Part shown: positions 41,206-50,966 of the stretch, piece by piece
Layout of the letters: each line of letters opens with the position of its first letter
How positions within the stretch are numbered: the first letter of the stretch is position 1
NCBI GenBank assembly: GCA_910575695.1
Contig: CAJTGJ010000011.1
Span: 1 to 64,000 of the forward strand
From: Oscillospiraceae bacterium
Lineage (GTDB): Bacteria > Bacillota > Clostridia > Oscillospirales > Oscillospiraceae
Reading direction: 5' to 3'
DNA length: 64,000 bases
Notes under the pieces: generated by a model
Seen by the model: only the letters and a program-made list of their open reading frames with translations
Told to the model about the DNA's origin: nothing
The model's database searches: none
Position numbers and translations under genes: made by a program

Positions 41206-43590
41206 ATGACTTGGCCGTTTGAAAACGACACCAGCGCGGTGGAGAAGAAATTGGCAAGCCGCAGCATCAAAGCCGACAAACGCCGGAGCGTGTTTGTCAT
41301 CCTGACCATCGCCCTGGCCGTCTGCCTCATGGGAACTCTCTGCTTTCTCTATTCCGCCCAGCAGCTGAAAACTCTGGACGGTATCCTGGGGCAGTATCAG
41401 GCCGGGTGCGGCGGGCTGACCCGGGAGGAGGTTGCCCGGCTCACGGATACCGGAAAGCTTGAAAAATGGGGCTGTACCATCGAGGCGGGGACCGCCCGCC
41501 ATGAGGACAGCGTTTTGCAGGTCAGCTATGTCAGCCCGGAGATGATCGACCTGATGGGCTACGGCAAGATCACCGGGGCCTATCCCCAGGGGGAAAACGA
41601 GCTGTGCGTGGAGCGCGCTTTTTTCCGTTATTTTGGCCTGTCGGAAGCGGTGGGCCAGACGGTAGCCCTGGACCTGGGAGACGGCGAAAAGTCTTATACC
41701 GTTACGGGCATTCTGGAGGCGGAGAACGACAGCCGTATTTTCACGGTCTGGATTCCGGAGGCCGCCGTGGAACCGGAAAGCCCCTACGAACTGCGGTTCC
41801 GCTTTGCCGGGAGCCAGGGTATGGAGCCGGCCCAGCTTCGGGCGGACATTGAGCAGTTCTTCGTGGAAATGGGCATCCCGGAGGATCGTACCTTTTACAG
41901 CTCCAGCTACTTTGGCATGGTGGACATCTACCTGGGCAGCGGGCTGGAGGTCTATGTGCTGGCGGTTTTGATTGCCATTATCTGCGCCATTGTGATTTAC
42001 AACATCTTCTATATCTCTGTCATGGGAAAAATGCGGGAATATGGCCGCTTGAAGGTGCTTGGGACTACGCCGAAGCAGCTAAAGCGGGTGGTCCAGCGGG
42101 AGCGGCGCTTCCTGACCGCCATCGCCATTCCCCTTGGGCTGGTCTGTGCCGCCGTGATTGCCCTGATTGCCGTACCCGGCTACTGGCCCTGGGGAGACAA
42201 TCTTCGTTCCGGGGCGCTTGTCGCGCTCCTGACCTATCTGACCGTGCGGATTGCCACCAGAAAACCCATGGCGATGGCGGGAAAGGTCTCCGCCATCGAG
42301 GCCGTTCGGACCACCGCGTATTCCCCGGAGCAGGGCCGGGGCGTTTCCAAACGGCTCCACCGTCCCCTGACCACGCCCCGTCTGGCCTGGATGAATTTCT
42401 CCCGAAACCGGAAAAAGGCGTTTGTCACCACCCTCTCCTTGGGCCTGACCGGGATTCTGCTACTGTGCGTTTCTGCCTACGCCAATTCGGTGGATGTCAA
42501 AGAAATGGCCCAGTCCCAGTTCGGAGACCGGAGCCAGTATCTGCTGCAATACGAGGACTTCGCGGGCCGGGAATTTGTGGAGATGCAGAGGGAGAACCCC
42601 CTGGGCCGGGCCCTGCGGGAGGAGCTGGCCGCTATCCCCGGTGTGGATTATGTCACGGCCTACAGCCTGACCTGCGTGGAGATCCCCGCCATCAGCGCCA
42701 TTCCGGGCAACAGCGAGCATGAGCCGTTTGTTGTCAGGGGCATTTCCCAGGAGAATATGGCGGAGATGTATGGGGGCGGCGGGGTCCTGGATGGAGCGGC
42801 GGACTACCGGCAGCTGCTGGACGGAGACGGCATCCTGGTCTGCCCCGCCGGCGGTGCGCTGAAAGAGATTTACCGGACCAGCTATCAGGTTGGGGATACC
42901 GTGACCCTCTCCTGCTACAACGGACAGTCCAAGACCTATACCGTCATGGGCATCGTGCAGGATATTCAGATCGGCAGCTCGTCCCACTTCTTCATTCTGC
43001 CCGAGGAGGAGCTGTCCGTCCTTTACCCTGAGATTGCGGACTTCACCGGCTATGTCAATCTCCACACAGAGCGGGACAGCGATCAGCTGCGGCGGGCGGT
43101 GTTCGGCACCGTGTCCGACCAGCGGGTGGCGATCTTCGGCCTGGACGACCTGTCCGCCGAGCTGGAGCGCGGCCTGCGGGGAGAGCTGGCAAGGGACTAC
43201 GGCATCCTGGTCTTTATCTTTGTATTTTCCCTGATTAACCTTGCCAACACCCTGATTACCAATCTGCTCACCCGCCAGCAGGAGTTCGGCGTGTTCCAGT
43301 CCGTGGGCATGAGTGACCGGCAGCTGTCCGATATGCTGTCCTTTGAGTGCCTGTACTATGTGGGGATCACGCTGCTGGCCACTCTGACCCTGGGGACAGC
43401 GTGCAGTCTGGCCGTGTGCAAAGCCTTCGACCGGATCGGTATGTTCGGGACCCTCACCTATCATTTTCCGGTGCTCCAGGTGCTGCTGTTCGCCGCCGCG
43501 CTGCTTCTGGTGCAGGGGGTATTCTCCGTCTGCGCGGTCCGCTATACCAGAAGGCTCTCTCTGGTGGAGCGGATCAAGGCGGTGGACTGA
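41206..43590 (+). CDS. FtsX-like ABC permease 1
   Basis: 794 aa. MTWPFENDTSAVEKKLASRSIKADKRR opens the protein, then a helix, a long extracellular region, a three-helix FtsX block (about 245-370), a second extracellular region and a C-terminal FtsX block. ATG 8 nt after AAGGGGG; the paralogue downstream begins at the same motif, supporting this start over the upstream GTG. Probable exporter or antimicrobial-resistance permease. Confidence 0.88.
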   Translation: MTWPFENDTSAVEKKLASRSIKADKRRSVFVILTIALAVCLMGTLCFLYSAQQLKTLDGILGQYQAGCGGLTREEVARLTDTGKLEKWGCTIEAGTARHEDSVLQVSYVSPEMIDLMGYGKITGAYPQGENELCVERAFFRYFGLSEAVGQTVALDLGDGEKSYTVTGILEAENDSRIFTVWIPEAAVEPESPYELRFRFAGSQGMEPAQLRADIEQFFVEMGIPEDRTFYSSSYFGMVDIYLGSGLEVYVLAVLIAIICAIVIYNIFYISVMGKMREYGRLKVLGTTPKQLKRVVQRERRFLTAIAIPLGLVCAAVIALIAVPGYWPWGDNLRSGALVALLTYLTVRIATRKPMAMAGKVSAIEAVRTTAYSPEQGRGVSKRLHRPLTTPRLAWMNFSRNRKKAFVTTLSLGLTGILLLCVSAYANSVDVKEMAQSQFGDRSQYLLQYEDFAGREFVEMQRENPLGRALREELAAIPGVDYVTAYSLTCVEIPAISAIPGNSEHEPFVVRGISQENMAEMYGGGGVLDGAADYRQLLDGDGILVCPAGGALKEIYRTSYQVGDTVTLSCYNGQSKTYTVMGIVQDIQIGSSSHFFILPEEELSVLYPEIADFTGYVNLHTERDSDQLRRAVFGTVSDQRVAIFGLDDLSAELERGLRGELARDYGILVFIFVFSLINLANTLITNLLTRQQEFGVFQSVGMSDRQLSDMLSFECLYYVGITLLATLTLGTACSLAVCKAFDRIGMFGTLTYHFPVLQVLLFAAALLLVQGVFSVCAVRYTRRLSLVERIKAVD

Positions 43591-43604
43591 AGGAGGTTGT
43601 CAAT

Positions 43605-45977
43605 ATGACCTGGCCCTTTGAGAACGACACCGGCGCCATTGTGAAGAAGCTGGCAAAGCGGAGCCTCGCCAGCGAGAAGCGCCGGAACCTGATGGTGGTG
43701 ATCGCCGTGGCCCTGGCGGCGTTTCTGATCTCTTTTTCGGCAATTCTGTCCGTTTCCGCGGCGCAGATCCAGCGCAACCAGGTGGCCGACACCTACGAGG
43801 CGGTCTTCACCGGCGTGGAGGCGGACCATGTGGCGGCGCTGAAAGCCCTGCCGGAGTTTGCGCGGGTGGGCGAATACTACCTGCTGGGGCAGGAGCACTC
43901 GGAGCGGGGCTACAACGCCTCCTATGTGTACTGCGACAGCGACATGATCTACATTGCCCGCAGCCAGATGGAGCTGGTAAAGGGAGAGCTCCCGAAGCAG
44001 GCGAACGAGGTCGCTGTCAGCGAATATTTTCTGTCCTCTTACGGTTCCAACGCCAAAATCGGTGAAACCGTTCGACTGGACACTGAGAGCTTTCATGGCA
44101 ACTATACTGTGACCGGCATCCTGTCCAACGTGGGGGAAAAGGAAGCAAATGCCTGCGCCATTGCGGTTTCCAAGGCGGCCTTGACCCAGTGGGCCGGATT
44201 CGACCCTGCCGGGTATCGCGCCTATGTGCATTTTCAAAACGATGAACAGTTGAACCAGGAGGTTATGACCGCTTACTGCCGGGAGATTGCCGCCCGGTAT
44301 GGCCTTCCCCATGTGGGCATGAACAGCAGCTACTTCGCCTATGCTTCCAAGTCCATTGACTTTGCCGCCGTCGGCGGCATCGCGGCCCTGGCGCTGATTG
44401 GCGGGTATGTGGTCATCCAGAGTATTTTCCGAATTTCTATCCAGGATAAGATCCAGAGCTATGGGCAGCTCCGCACCATCGGGGCGACGCCCAAACAGAT
44501 CCGTCGCATCGTAAAAAGGGAGAGCCGCCGGTTGGGCGGCACTGGAATCCTGCTTGGTGTTTTGCTGGGCATCGGCGGTGGCCTGCTCCTGTTCCCCAAG
44601 GGTTTCCACGGGGCCTATTATGGGCTGGCTGTGCTCCTGACCGTTCTGATCTGCTGGTTCATGGTGACCATCTCCATCCACAGGCCGGTGAAAATCGCCG
44701 CCGGTATTTCGCCCCTGGAGGCGATACGCTTTTCCGCCGGACAGGAGCGGATACGCAGCCGGAAGAAATGCATCAGGCTCAATCCCGTATCTATGGGGCT
44801 GGCAAACTTCCGGCGGGACCGGAAAAAGGCGGTGAGCATCGCGGCCTCTCTCAGCCTGGGCGGCATCCTGCTTTTGATTGTGTCCTCCGTGGTTCTGACC
44901 CGCTCGCCGGAGCAGGCCGCAAGGCTGTTCTTCCCGGATGGGGACTATAAAATCTACCTGTCCTCGGAGCAGCCGGAGGAGGAGATCATGGCCGCAGGCA
45001 ACCCGCTGAATGACGGGCTGCGGCAGGAAATTTTATCGGTAGACGGCGTGACGGATGTGCTGGTCGCCCGCCAGTCTCTGCACGCAAAATTCGGGACCAC
45101 CGCCAGCTCTGGGGCCGGTATGTGCGATGCTCTGACGGACGCGAACCACCCGGATGTGGAGGCCGCGCTGGTATCCGGCGCTATGCCGACGGACGCCCAC
45201 AGCATTCTTCTGAGTACAAGCTATCAGAAATACCACGGGGAGATGGATGTGGGGGCTGTCATGGAGCTGTCTCTGGGTCAGAAAACCGTGACCGTCACCA
45301 TATCCGGCCTGCTGGATCCATTGAGGATGACAAATGGGCACGGTGCGCTTGCCCTGGATTCGGTGGCTCTGTTTGCGCCGGAGGAGCTGTTTCGGGAACT
45401 CCATCCCGAGATCGAGAACTTTGATTATTCCTGGAGCATTGTCAGTGACCCGAAAAAAGCGGAGCGTGTAGAAGCTGGCCTGCAAGAAATTCTGTCCGGT
45501 CACAGCAATCTCGGGCTGGATACCATTGGGGTCCACATCGAGTATGAGAAAATGCAGAGCGGCCTGATTTTCGGCGGACTGCGGGCGCTCTCCTGGCTGA
45601 TCTTCCTCTTTGGTGTCGTCAATCTGATCAACACGACCCTCTCCAACCAGATGTCCCGGAAGCGAGAGAACAGCATCCTACGCTCTGTTGGCCTGACCGG
45701 AAAGCAGCTGTGCCGGATGAATATTTGCGAAGGACTCTGCTATGCGGCCTTTGCCGCTTTGGCTGTTCTGCTGATCGGACTTCCGATTGCGGTGGTGGTG
45801 TGCCGGGAGGTCAGCCGGCAATCCTTCGCCGGTGAGATCGTGCCCTATCAATTTCCGATACTGGAAATGGGCCTGTTTCTTCTGGTGCTGTTCGGTCTGG
45901 AATTTCTGCTTTCAGCCTGGACAGCCGGCAGGCAGAAAAAGCAATCCCTGGTTGAGCAGATGCGGGCGGTGGAATAG
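43605..45977 (+). CDS. FtsX-like ABC permease 2
   Basis: 790 aa, ATG behind AGGAGG. It begins MTWPFENDTGAIVKKLAKRS, nearly the same as permease 1, and has the same two-block FtsX architecture, so the pair arose by duplication and may act as a heterodimer with the single ATPase. It ends SLVEQMRAVE. The extracellular regions are much more diverged than the N-terminal tag. Confidence 0.88.
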   Translation: MTWPFENDTGAIVKKLAKRSLASEKRRNLMVVIAVALAAFLISFSAILSVSAAQIQRNQVADTYEAVFTGVEADHVAALKALPEFARVGEYYLLGQEHSERGYNASYVYCDSDMIYIARSQMELVKGELPKQANEVAVSEYFLSSYGSNAKIGETVRLDTESFHGNYTVTGILSNVGEKEANACAIAVSKAALTQWAGFDPAGYRAYVHFQNDEQLNQEVMTAYCREIAARYGLPHVGMNSSYFAYASKSIDFAAVGGIAALALIGGYVVIQSIFRISIQDKIQSYGQLRTIGATPKQIRRIVKRESRRLGGTGILLGVLLGIGGGLLLFPKGFHGAYYGLAVLLTVLICWFMVTISIHRPVKIAAGISPLEAIRFSAGQERIRSRKKCIRLNPVSMGLANFRRDRKKAVSIAASLSLGGILLLIVSSVVLTRSPEQAARLFFPDGDYKIYLSSEQPEEEIMAAGNPLNDGLRQEILSVDGVTDVLVARQSLHAKFGTTASSGAGMCDALTDANHPDVEAALVSGAMPTDAHSILLSTSYQKYHGEMDVGAVMELSLGQKTVTVTISGLLDPLRMTNGHGALALDSVALFAPEELFRELHPEIENFDYSWSIVSDPKKAERVEAGLQEILSGHSNLGLDTIGVHIEYEKMQSGLIFGGLRALSWLIFLFGVVNLINTTLSNQMSRKRENSILRSVGLTGKQLCRMNICEGLCYAAFAALAVLLIGLPIAVVVCREVSRQSFAGEIVPYQFPILEMGLFLLVLFGLEFLLSAWTAGRQKKQSLVEQMRAVE

Positions 45978-45989
45978 TGCTCCCGCAGA

Positions 45990-46058
45990 ACATTTCATGA
46001 CATCCAGGAAGCATTTCATTACAAGGGCCTTGAAACCGTACGCTCCGCCCGATAAACT
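45990..46058 (+). promoter_or_regulatory. Candidate promoter with ACATTT-like repeats
   Basis: ACATTTC, ACATCCA and GCATTTC are spaced 10-11 bp from 45990. Further on, TTGAAA (46030), a 17-nt spacer and TAAACT (46053) form a plausible promoter for the coiled-coil protein gene. The repeats are weaker than those at 38.66 and 40.47 kb. Confidence 0.45.
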
Positions 46059-46108
46059 ATGAGCGTAAGAGTCCTGTTCTGTGTAAAAACTTCAAGGAGG
46101 AATGAGTT

Positions 46109-46654
46109 ATGATGCCGATTTCTGGTGTAAAAACGGCTGCGGTCCAGCCTTTGACGGCGGCTGAAAAGACGGAGGGGGCGTCCAAGGTCCAGAAGCCCGA
46201 AGAGGAGGCCCAGGGCCGTCCGCTGAAGCCCATGATGGACGAATACATTCCGGAGGAACCCCGGGAGCCGTCCGGCCTCTACTGGATGGGCAGGGACGAG
46301 GACGGCCAGCCCAAAATCTATTTCGACGATCCGGAGCGGGCGGCGGACGCGCCTGAACAGCCGGAGGATGCCCCCGCAGCCGGGGAATCCGATCCGGCGG
46401 GCCAGGGCGCGAAGGGTCCGGCGGGGAAAAAGGATAAGGGCGAGACCTGGGAGTGCAATACCGATAAGGTAGACCGGGAGATCGAAAAACTGAAAAAGCA
46501 GCAGCAGGAGCTGGAGCAGCGGCTCAATTCCGAGACCGACGAGGCCAAGATCAAGGAGCTGGAGCGTCAGCTGGCCCAGGTGGAACAGGAGCTGAAGCAG
46601 AAGGACAACGATACCTACCGAAGACAGAACGCTACATACACACAGCTCTCTTAA
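46109..46654 (+). CDS. Coiled-coil hypothetical protein
   Basis: 181 aa behind GGAGG; a second ATG follows directly. The N half is Pro/Glu-rich and disordered-looking. The C half (VDREIEKLKKQQQELEQRLNS, then IKELERQLAQVEQELKQKD) is a strong heptad coiled coil. There are no membrane or signal segments. Its promoter region shares ACATTT-like repeats with the transporter operons, hinting at co-regulation. Function unknown. Confidence 0.65.
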   Translation: MMPISGVKTAAVQPLTAAEKTEGASKVQKPEEEAQGRPLKPMMDEYIPEEPREPSGLYWMGRDEDGQPKIYFDDPERAADAPEQPEDAPAAGESDPAGQGAKGPAGKKDKGETWECNTDKVDREIEKLKKQQQELEQRLNSETDEAKIKELERQLAQVEQELKQKDNDTYRRQNATYTQLS

Positions 46655-46659
46655 TTTCT

Positions 46660-46685
46660 GGAAAGCGGCGGTTTCCGCCGCTTTT
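46660..46685 (+). terminator. Rho-independent terminator
   Basis: AAAGCGGCGG and CCGCCGCTTT pair around TTT, followed by T residues. Confidence 0.85.
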
Positions 46686-46792
46686 CTCCATCCCGTAGGA
46701 AAATTTAAGAAATTCCATAGGAAAAACGCAGGAAAAAGAAAAACAATTTTGATATAATGTCAGTGAAATCTTGGCCTGGAGGCAAAGGGAAA

Positions 46793-47542
46793 ATGACGAG
46801 CATGACAAATAAAGTAAAAATTATGTTATGGGTATGTGTAGTATATATTTTGTCATCTATTTGCTATATTCCCATGATGTTGCAGCAGCACAGAGTCTCT
46901 GTTCCCAATGGATTGCCACTGTTGAAATACTTATTTGTTTGTATTCCTGCCGCCAACGCTTTTTTGTTTCTGGCTTTTGAACACAGACTCAAAAAATACT
47001 TTGCAACAGCATTTTCCGGGAAGATAGCACTCAAACAGATCGGAACCTGGGCCATATTGATGTTTGCAGGATTATCTGTCTCATTTTGTTATTCCCTCGC
47101 CGCAAGGACAGATTTGCTTCAAAATACATATCCGTCCGTCACAGTGCTATTAGCAAGTTGTATGTATTTGTTTGTAACAGCGTTTGTTGAGGAACTGGCA
47201 TGGCGGGGGTTCCTTCTTGAGCAGGTTTCTTTTCAGGGAGAAAACATTTGCAGTATCCTATTGGTTGGGATCATTTGGACAATATGGCATCTGCCTATGT
47301 GGATTATTAGAAATTCATTGGGAGCCGGTCAGATTATTCCTCTCTGCATTTGGACGCTCCTTGTTTCTGTTGTCCTTGGAATCGCTTATTATCAATGCAG
47401 GAATCTACTGTTTATTGCGATATTGCACACAACCTTCAACATCTGTTATTTAGCGCCAATAGCGTATAATATCGCCGCACTGGCACTGGTACTCATTGCC
47501 GTTGCACTGTTATGGCGTCAGAAGTGGAGGTCAGCAGCATGA
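46793..47542 (+). CDS. CPBP (CAAX/Abi-like) intramembrane metalloprotease
   Basis: 249 aa, AT-rich, with about eight helices. The family's motifs are present: VEELAWRGFLLEQ (EExxxR), IWTIWHLPMWI (His) and AILHTTFNICY (His-x3-Asn). Such proteins are often linked to bacteriocin self-immunity or maturation; no peptide gene is seen. A TATAAT box lies at 46753-46758. It overlaps the next truncated gene by ATGA. Confidence 0.88.
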   Translation: MTSMTNKVKIMLWVCVVYILSSICYIPMMLQQHRVSVPNGLPLLKYLFVCIPAANAFLFLAFEHRLKKYFATAFSGKIALKQIGTWAILMFAGLSVSFCYSLAARTDLLQNTYPSVTVLLASCMYLFVTAFVEELAWRGFLLEQVSFQGENICSILLVGIIWTIWHLPMWIIRNSLGAGQIIPLCIWTLLVSVVLGIAYYQCRNLLFIAILHTTFNICYLAPIAYNIAALALVLIAVALLWRQKWRSAA

Positions 47543-47751
47543 GTACTCATATTTTAGTGGTAGACGATGAAAAGGAACTGGCCGATGTGCTGGAGCGCAT
47601 GGCAAAGCGGCTTGCCTGTTTCCTGTTCGGGGCCTGCGGGGCATTTTGCGCCGCAGGCTTCGGAAGCCATGATTTACTTCTTGTGAAGTGCAGAGACTGT
47701 AAACAACGCTCTGCGCCGTCCTCCCGGAAGGGGGACAGCGCAGAGCGTTGA
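47539..47751 (+). pseudogene. Truncated response regulator
   Basis: Behind GGAGG the frame reads MSTHILVVDDEKELADVLE, the exact start of a VanR/OmpR receiver domain, then changes to RMAKRLACFLFGACGAFCAAGFG, which is unrelated. Over 90% of the regulator is missing, and no kinase follows. Confidence 0.75.
47704..47750. terminator. Long hairpin between convergent genes
   Basis: CAACGCTCTGCGC pairs perfectly with GCGCAGAGCGTTG, with further pairing inside (GTCC/GGAC). It lies between the plus-strand truncated regulator and the minus-strand transporter gene and may act in both directions; there is no strong T-run. Confidence 0.65.
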
Positions 47752-47771
47752 TCGGCATTGAAGAGGCAGGT

Positions 47772-49136
47772 TTACGGCAGCAGGCCCTGGATCAGGATCA
47801 CCAGCACCAGAATAGGCAGGATGAACTGGAAACAGGGCTTCAGCCAGCGGGGCATTTTCATCCCCGCGCCGGTATTGGCCTCGGCCAGGTACTTGTCATA
47901 CCCCCAGCCCCATTTGGTGACGCAGAACAGCAGGTAAATCAGGGAGCCCAGGGGGAGGAGCAGGTTGCTCACCAAAAAGTCCTCGATGTCCAGCACCTGG
48001 CCCACCGCGCCGTTGGGCAGCGTGACCTCAAAATACCACAGGTTATACCCCAGCACACAGGGCAGGCTGGCAATCAGGATGAACACGCAGTTGAGCACGG
48101 CGGCCTTTTTCCGGCTCCAGCCGAAATTGTCGATGCAGTTGGCCTGCAAATTCTCAAACACGGCAATGACGGTGGAGAAGCTGGCAAAGCTCATGAACAG
48201 GAAGAACAGTGAACCCCACAGCCGCCCGCCCGCCATGTCCTGGAACACCTTGGGCAGGGTCATGAAGATGAGGGAGGGGCCGCTGTCCGGCTCCACCCCG
48301 AAGGAGAAGCAGGCGGGGAAGATGATGAGCCCCGCCATCAGCGCCACAAAGGTGTCCAGGGAGCAGATGCGCACCGCCTCGCTGGTGAGGGTGTGGTCCC
48401 GCTTCATATAGCTGCCGAACACCTCCATGGCGGCGATGCCCAGGCTGAGGGTAAAGAAGGCCTGGTTCATGGCGGCGGTGACCACATTGCCCAGACCCGC
48501 CTCCACGGCCCGGCCCAGGTCGGGGAGCAGATAGAACTTCACGCCCTCCAGCCCGCCGGGGAGGGTGAGGGAGTGGACGGCCAGCACCGCGATCAGCGCC
48601 AGCAGGCCCAGCATCATCACCTTGGTGATGCGCTCCAGGCCGCTCTGGAGCTTGAAGCTGCACACGAAGAACCCGGCCAGCACCGTGACAATCATCCAGC
48701 CCGCCATTTCGCCGGGGTTGGCCAGCATGGCGCTGAACACGCCGTCCACCGCCGAACCTTCCAGGCCATCGAACACCCCGGCGGCGAACTTGAAGAAGTA
48801 GCCCAGCATCCAGCCGGACACGGTGGTGTAGTACATCATCAGCAGACAGCACCCCGCCACGCAGAACCAGCCGTGGATATGCCATTTGCTCCCGGCGGGC
48901 TCCAGGGCCTTGTAGCCCAGCACGGCGCTTTTGCCGCTGGCCCGGCCCACCGCCAGCTCCATGGTGAGCACCGGCACCCCCATCAGCACCAGGAAAAGCA
49001 GGTAAAACAGCACAAACACGCCGCCGCCGTTCTGCCCGGTGACGTAGGGGAATTTCCACACGTTGCCGATGCCCACTGCGCACCCGGCGCTCACCAGCAG
49101 AAAGCCAAGGCGGGATTGAAACCGTTCCCGATTCAT
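47772..49136 (-). CDS. Sodium-dependent (NSS family) transporter
   Basis: 454 aa with about eleven helices. The N-terminal signature RLGFLLVSAGCAVGIGNVWKFPYVTGQNGGGVFVLFYL is the sodium-binding region of the neurotransmitter:sodium symporter family; ELAVGR and the unwound-helix motif SFASFSTVIAVFE also fit. It probably takes up amino acids with sodium. ATG follows GAGAGG; an upstream in-frame ATG lacks support. Confidence 0.92.
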   Translation of the reverse strand: MNRERFQSRLGFLLVSAGCAVGIGNVWKFPYVTGQNGGGVFVLFYLLFLVLMGVPVLTMELAVGRASGKSAVLGYKALEPAGSKWHIHGWFCVAGCCLLMMYYTTVSGWMLGYFFKFAAGVFDGLEGSAVDGVFSAMLANPGEMAGWMIVTVLAGFFVCSFKLQSGLERITKVMMLGLLALIAVLAVHSLTLPGGLEGVKFYLLPDLGRAVEAGLGNVVTAAMNQAFFTLSLGIAAMEVFGSYMKRDHTLTSEAVRICSLDTFVALMAGLIIFPACFSFGVEPDSGPSLIFMTLPKVFQDMAGGRLWGSLFFLFMSFASFSTVIAVFENLQANCIDNFGWSRKKAAVLNCVFILIASLPCVLGYNLWYFEVTLPNGAVGQVLDIEDFLVSNLLLPLGSLIYLLFCVTKWGWGYDKYLAEANTGAGMKMPRWLKPCFQFILPILVLVILIQGLLP

Positions 49137-49197
49137 AAATATTTCCTCTCCCTTTGTAAGATATGTTCCCTTATCATACCCAGACAAGGCCTTTCTG

Positions 49198-50736
49198 TCA
49201 ATAGCCTGTTTCCGCCAGCCCGTTTTCCGTCAGCTCCACCACCCGGGTACACACCTGCTCCAGGTACAGCCGGTCGTGGGACACGCTGATGACGGCGCCG
49301 GGGAAGTCCGCCAGCACACCCCGGATCACCGGGGCGGACAGGGGGGAGAAGTTCCGGGTGGGCTCGTCCAGCACCAGCACATTGGCCCCGTCCAGCACCA
49401 TGGACAAAAACAGCAGCTTGGCCCGCTGCCCCCCGGACAGCTCCGCCGCCGGGTGCTCCATCTCCTCCGCCTTGTACTTCATACTGCCCAGCAGGGTGCG
49501 GGCCCGGGTGATGTCGTCCTTGTGCCCCGAGGGGGCCAGCAGCTCCACCGGAGTGCGCGTCCCCAATAACAGTTCGTTATAATTCTGGGGCATATACGCC
49601 GCCCGGATATCGGCGCGGGGGAGGAGCTCCCTTGCCGCCAGCTTCAGCAGGGTGGATTTCCCCACGCCGTTGGCCCCCACGATGCCCACCCGCTCCGGCC
49701 CGGTGACCCACAGGCGCACGCCCCGGGCCAGAATCCGCTCCCCGGCGGACAGCTCCGGCAGGTCCAGCCGCAAAACCGTCTTGCCCGCGGGCAGGGCGGA
49801 GCGGGCAGGGTCGAAGGCGGTGAGGATGGCCTCCTCCCATTCGGGGCTGGCGGTCATGGCCTCCCGCTCCCGCTCGAATCTGCGGCCCATGGACAGGACG
49901 GTGTGCATCTTCTTTTTCAGCAGACGCCCTTTGCCGGGGGTTTGACGGGAAACGGTATTGAGCTGGTGGTCTACCGAGTTCCGAATTTGGCGGAATTTCT
50001 CCATTTTTGCCTCATAGGCCCGCCGTTCCTCCCCGGCCGCCTGCTCCTGGCGGGCGAAGCCCGCCTCCCGCTCCCGGACGTACCGGCTGTAATCCATCCG
50101 AGCCACGGTACACCGGGAGGCGGTGCGCCGCCGCAGACGTTCCAGGTGGATGATGAGGTTGGCGGTGTGATCCAGAAGGGACTCGTCGTGGGAGATATAC
50201 AGCACCGGAACCGGACAGGACAGCAAAAATTCCTCAAGCCATTCCAGGGTGGCCACGTCCAGGTCATTGGACGGCTCGTCCAGCAGGAGCAGGCCCGGTT
50301 CATCCAGCAGAAGCAGGGCCAGCCGCAGCTTCACCCGCTCCCCGCCGGACAGGGTGGACATGGGGCGGTCGTCCCAGAACAGCCCGGCGTCCAGCCCCAC
50401 CCGGCGGGCGGCGCGGTCCAGCTCCCGGGGCCCGGTTCCCTCGAAGGCGGGGCAGGCTTGGCAGAAGGCCCAGACGGGGAGGGCCAGCTCGTCCGGGGAC
50501 AGCTCCTGGGCCAGATATCCCTTGCGCAGTCCCCCGTCCGCGATTTCCCCGGTCCACTCCACGTAGGACTCCGCCGGCGCCGGGTCGTACAGCAGACGCA
50601 GAAGGGTGGACTTGCCGTTGCCCTCCTCGCCGACGACGGCGGCCCGGTCGCCGGGGGAGAGGGTGAAGGTCAGGCCCTCCACCAGGGTGGTCAGGTCTTT
50701 TTTATGGGTGATAGTGAGGTTTTTCACCTGCAGCAT
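49198..50736 (-). CDS. ABC-F ATPase, ribosome-protection type
   Basis: 512 aa with two ATPase domains and no membrane segments. Walker A motifs GEEGNGKST and GANGVGKST; signatures LSGGERVK and LSGGQRAK; Walker B LLLLDEPSNDLD and VLVLDEPTRNFSPLS. The second motif is a variant seen in Lsa/CplR-like antibiotic-resistance ABC-F proteins. The interdomain linker (about 195-300) is rich in Arg/Lys and helical, as required to reach the ribosome P-site. ATG at 50736 follows AGGAG. The leader (see the terminator, mini-ORF and promoter entries) implies antibiotic-induced attenuation control. Confidence 0.88.
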   Translation of the reverse strand: MLQVKNLTITHKKDLTTLVEGLTFTLSPGDRAAVVGEEGNGKSTLLRLLYDPAPAESYVEWTGEIADGGLRKGYLAQELSPDELALPVWAFCQACPAFEGTGPRELDRAARRVGLDAGLFWDDRPMSTLSGGERVKLRLALLLLDEPGLLLLDEPSNDLDVATLEWLEEFLLSCPVPVLYISHDESLLDHTANLIIHLERLRRRTASRCTVARMDYSRYVREREAGFARQEQAAGEERRAYEAKMEKFRQIRNSVDHQLNTVSRQTPGKGRLLKKKMHTVLSMGRRFEREREAMTASPEWEEAILTAFDPARSALPAGKTVLRLDLPELSAGERILARGVRLWVTGPERVGIVGANGVGKSTLLKLAARELLPRADIRAAYMPQNYNELLLGTRTPVELLAPSGHKDDITRARTLLGSMKYKAEEMEHPAAELSGGQRAKLLFLSMVLDGANVLVLDEPTRNFSPLSAPVIRGVLADFPGAVISVSHDRLYLEQVCTRVVELTENGLAETGY

Positions 50737-50759
50737 AGTGCATCCGCTCCTTTTCAAAC

Positions 50760-50792
50760 AAAAAATCCGCCCTCCACAGCGGAAAGGCGGAT
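50760..50792 (-). promoter_or_regulatory. Attenuator terminator in the ABC-F leader
   Basis: On the minus strand ATCCGCCTTTCC pairs with GGAGGGCGGAT around GCTGT, then TTTTTTG, about 25 nt before the ABC-F start. A terminator between promoter and gene indicates conditional read-through. Confidence 0.8.
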
Positions 50793-50924
50793 CACATGAC
50801 GAAAAGGCGGGGACACAGACACAGAATGCCCCCAGTCAAGCAAGCCGCCCTTCGCGCCATGAAGCCCCAGGCCCATTCCCGGGAATGGACTTGGAATCAA
50901 TTCATTCACAGCTTGAAGATCAGC

Positions 50925-50936
50925 TTACTTGCGCAT
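50925..50936 (-). CDS. Leader mini-ORF MRK of the ABC-F gene
   Basis: ATG CGC AAG TAA, preceded by AAAGGGTGAAAA, starts about 30 nt after the promoter -10. Three-codon leaders of this kind can stall drug-bound ribosomes and so switch an attenuator. Coding is inferred from position and ribosome-binding site only. Confidence 0.5.
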   Translation of the reverse strand: MRK

Positions 50937-50966
50937 TTTTTCACCCTTTTCAACTTGATTGGGGAC

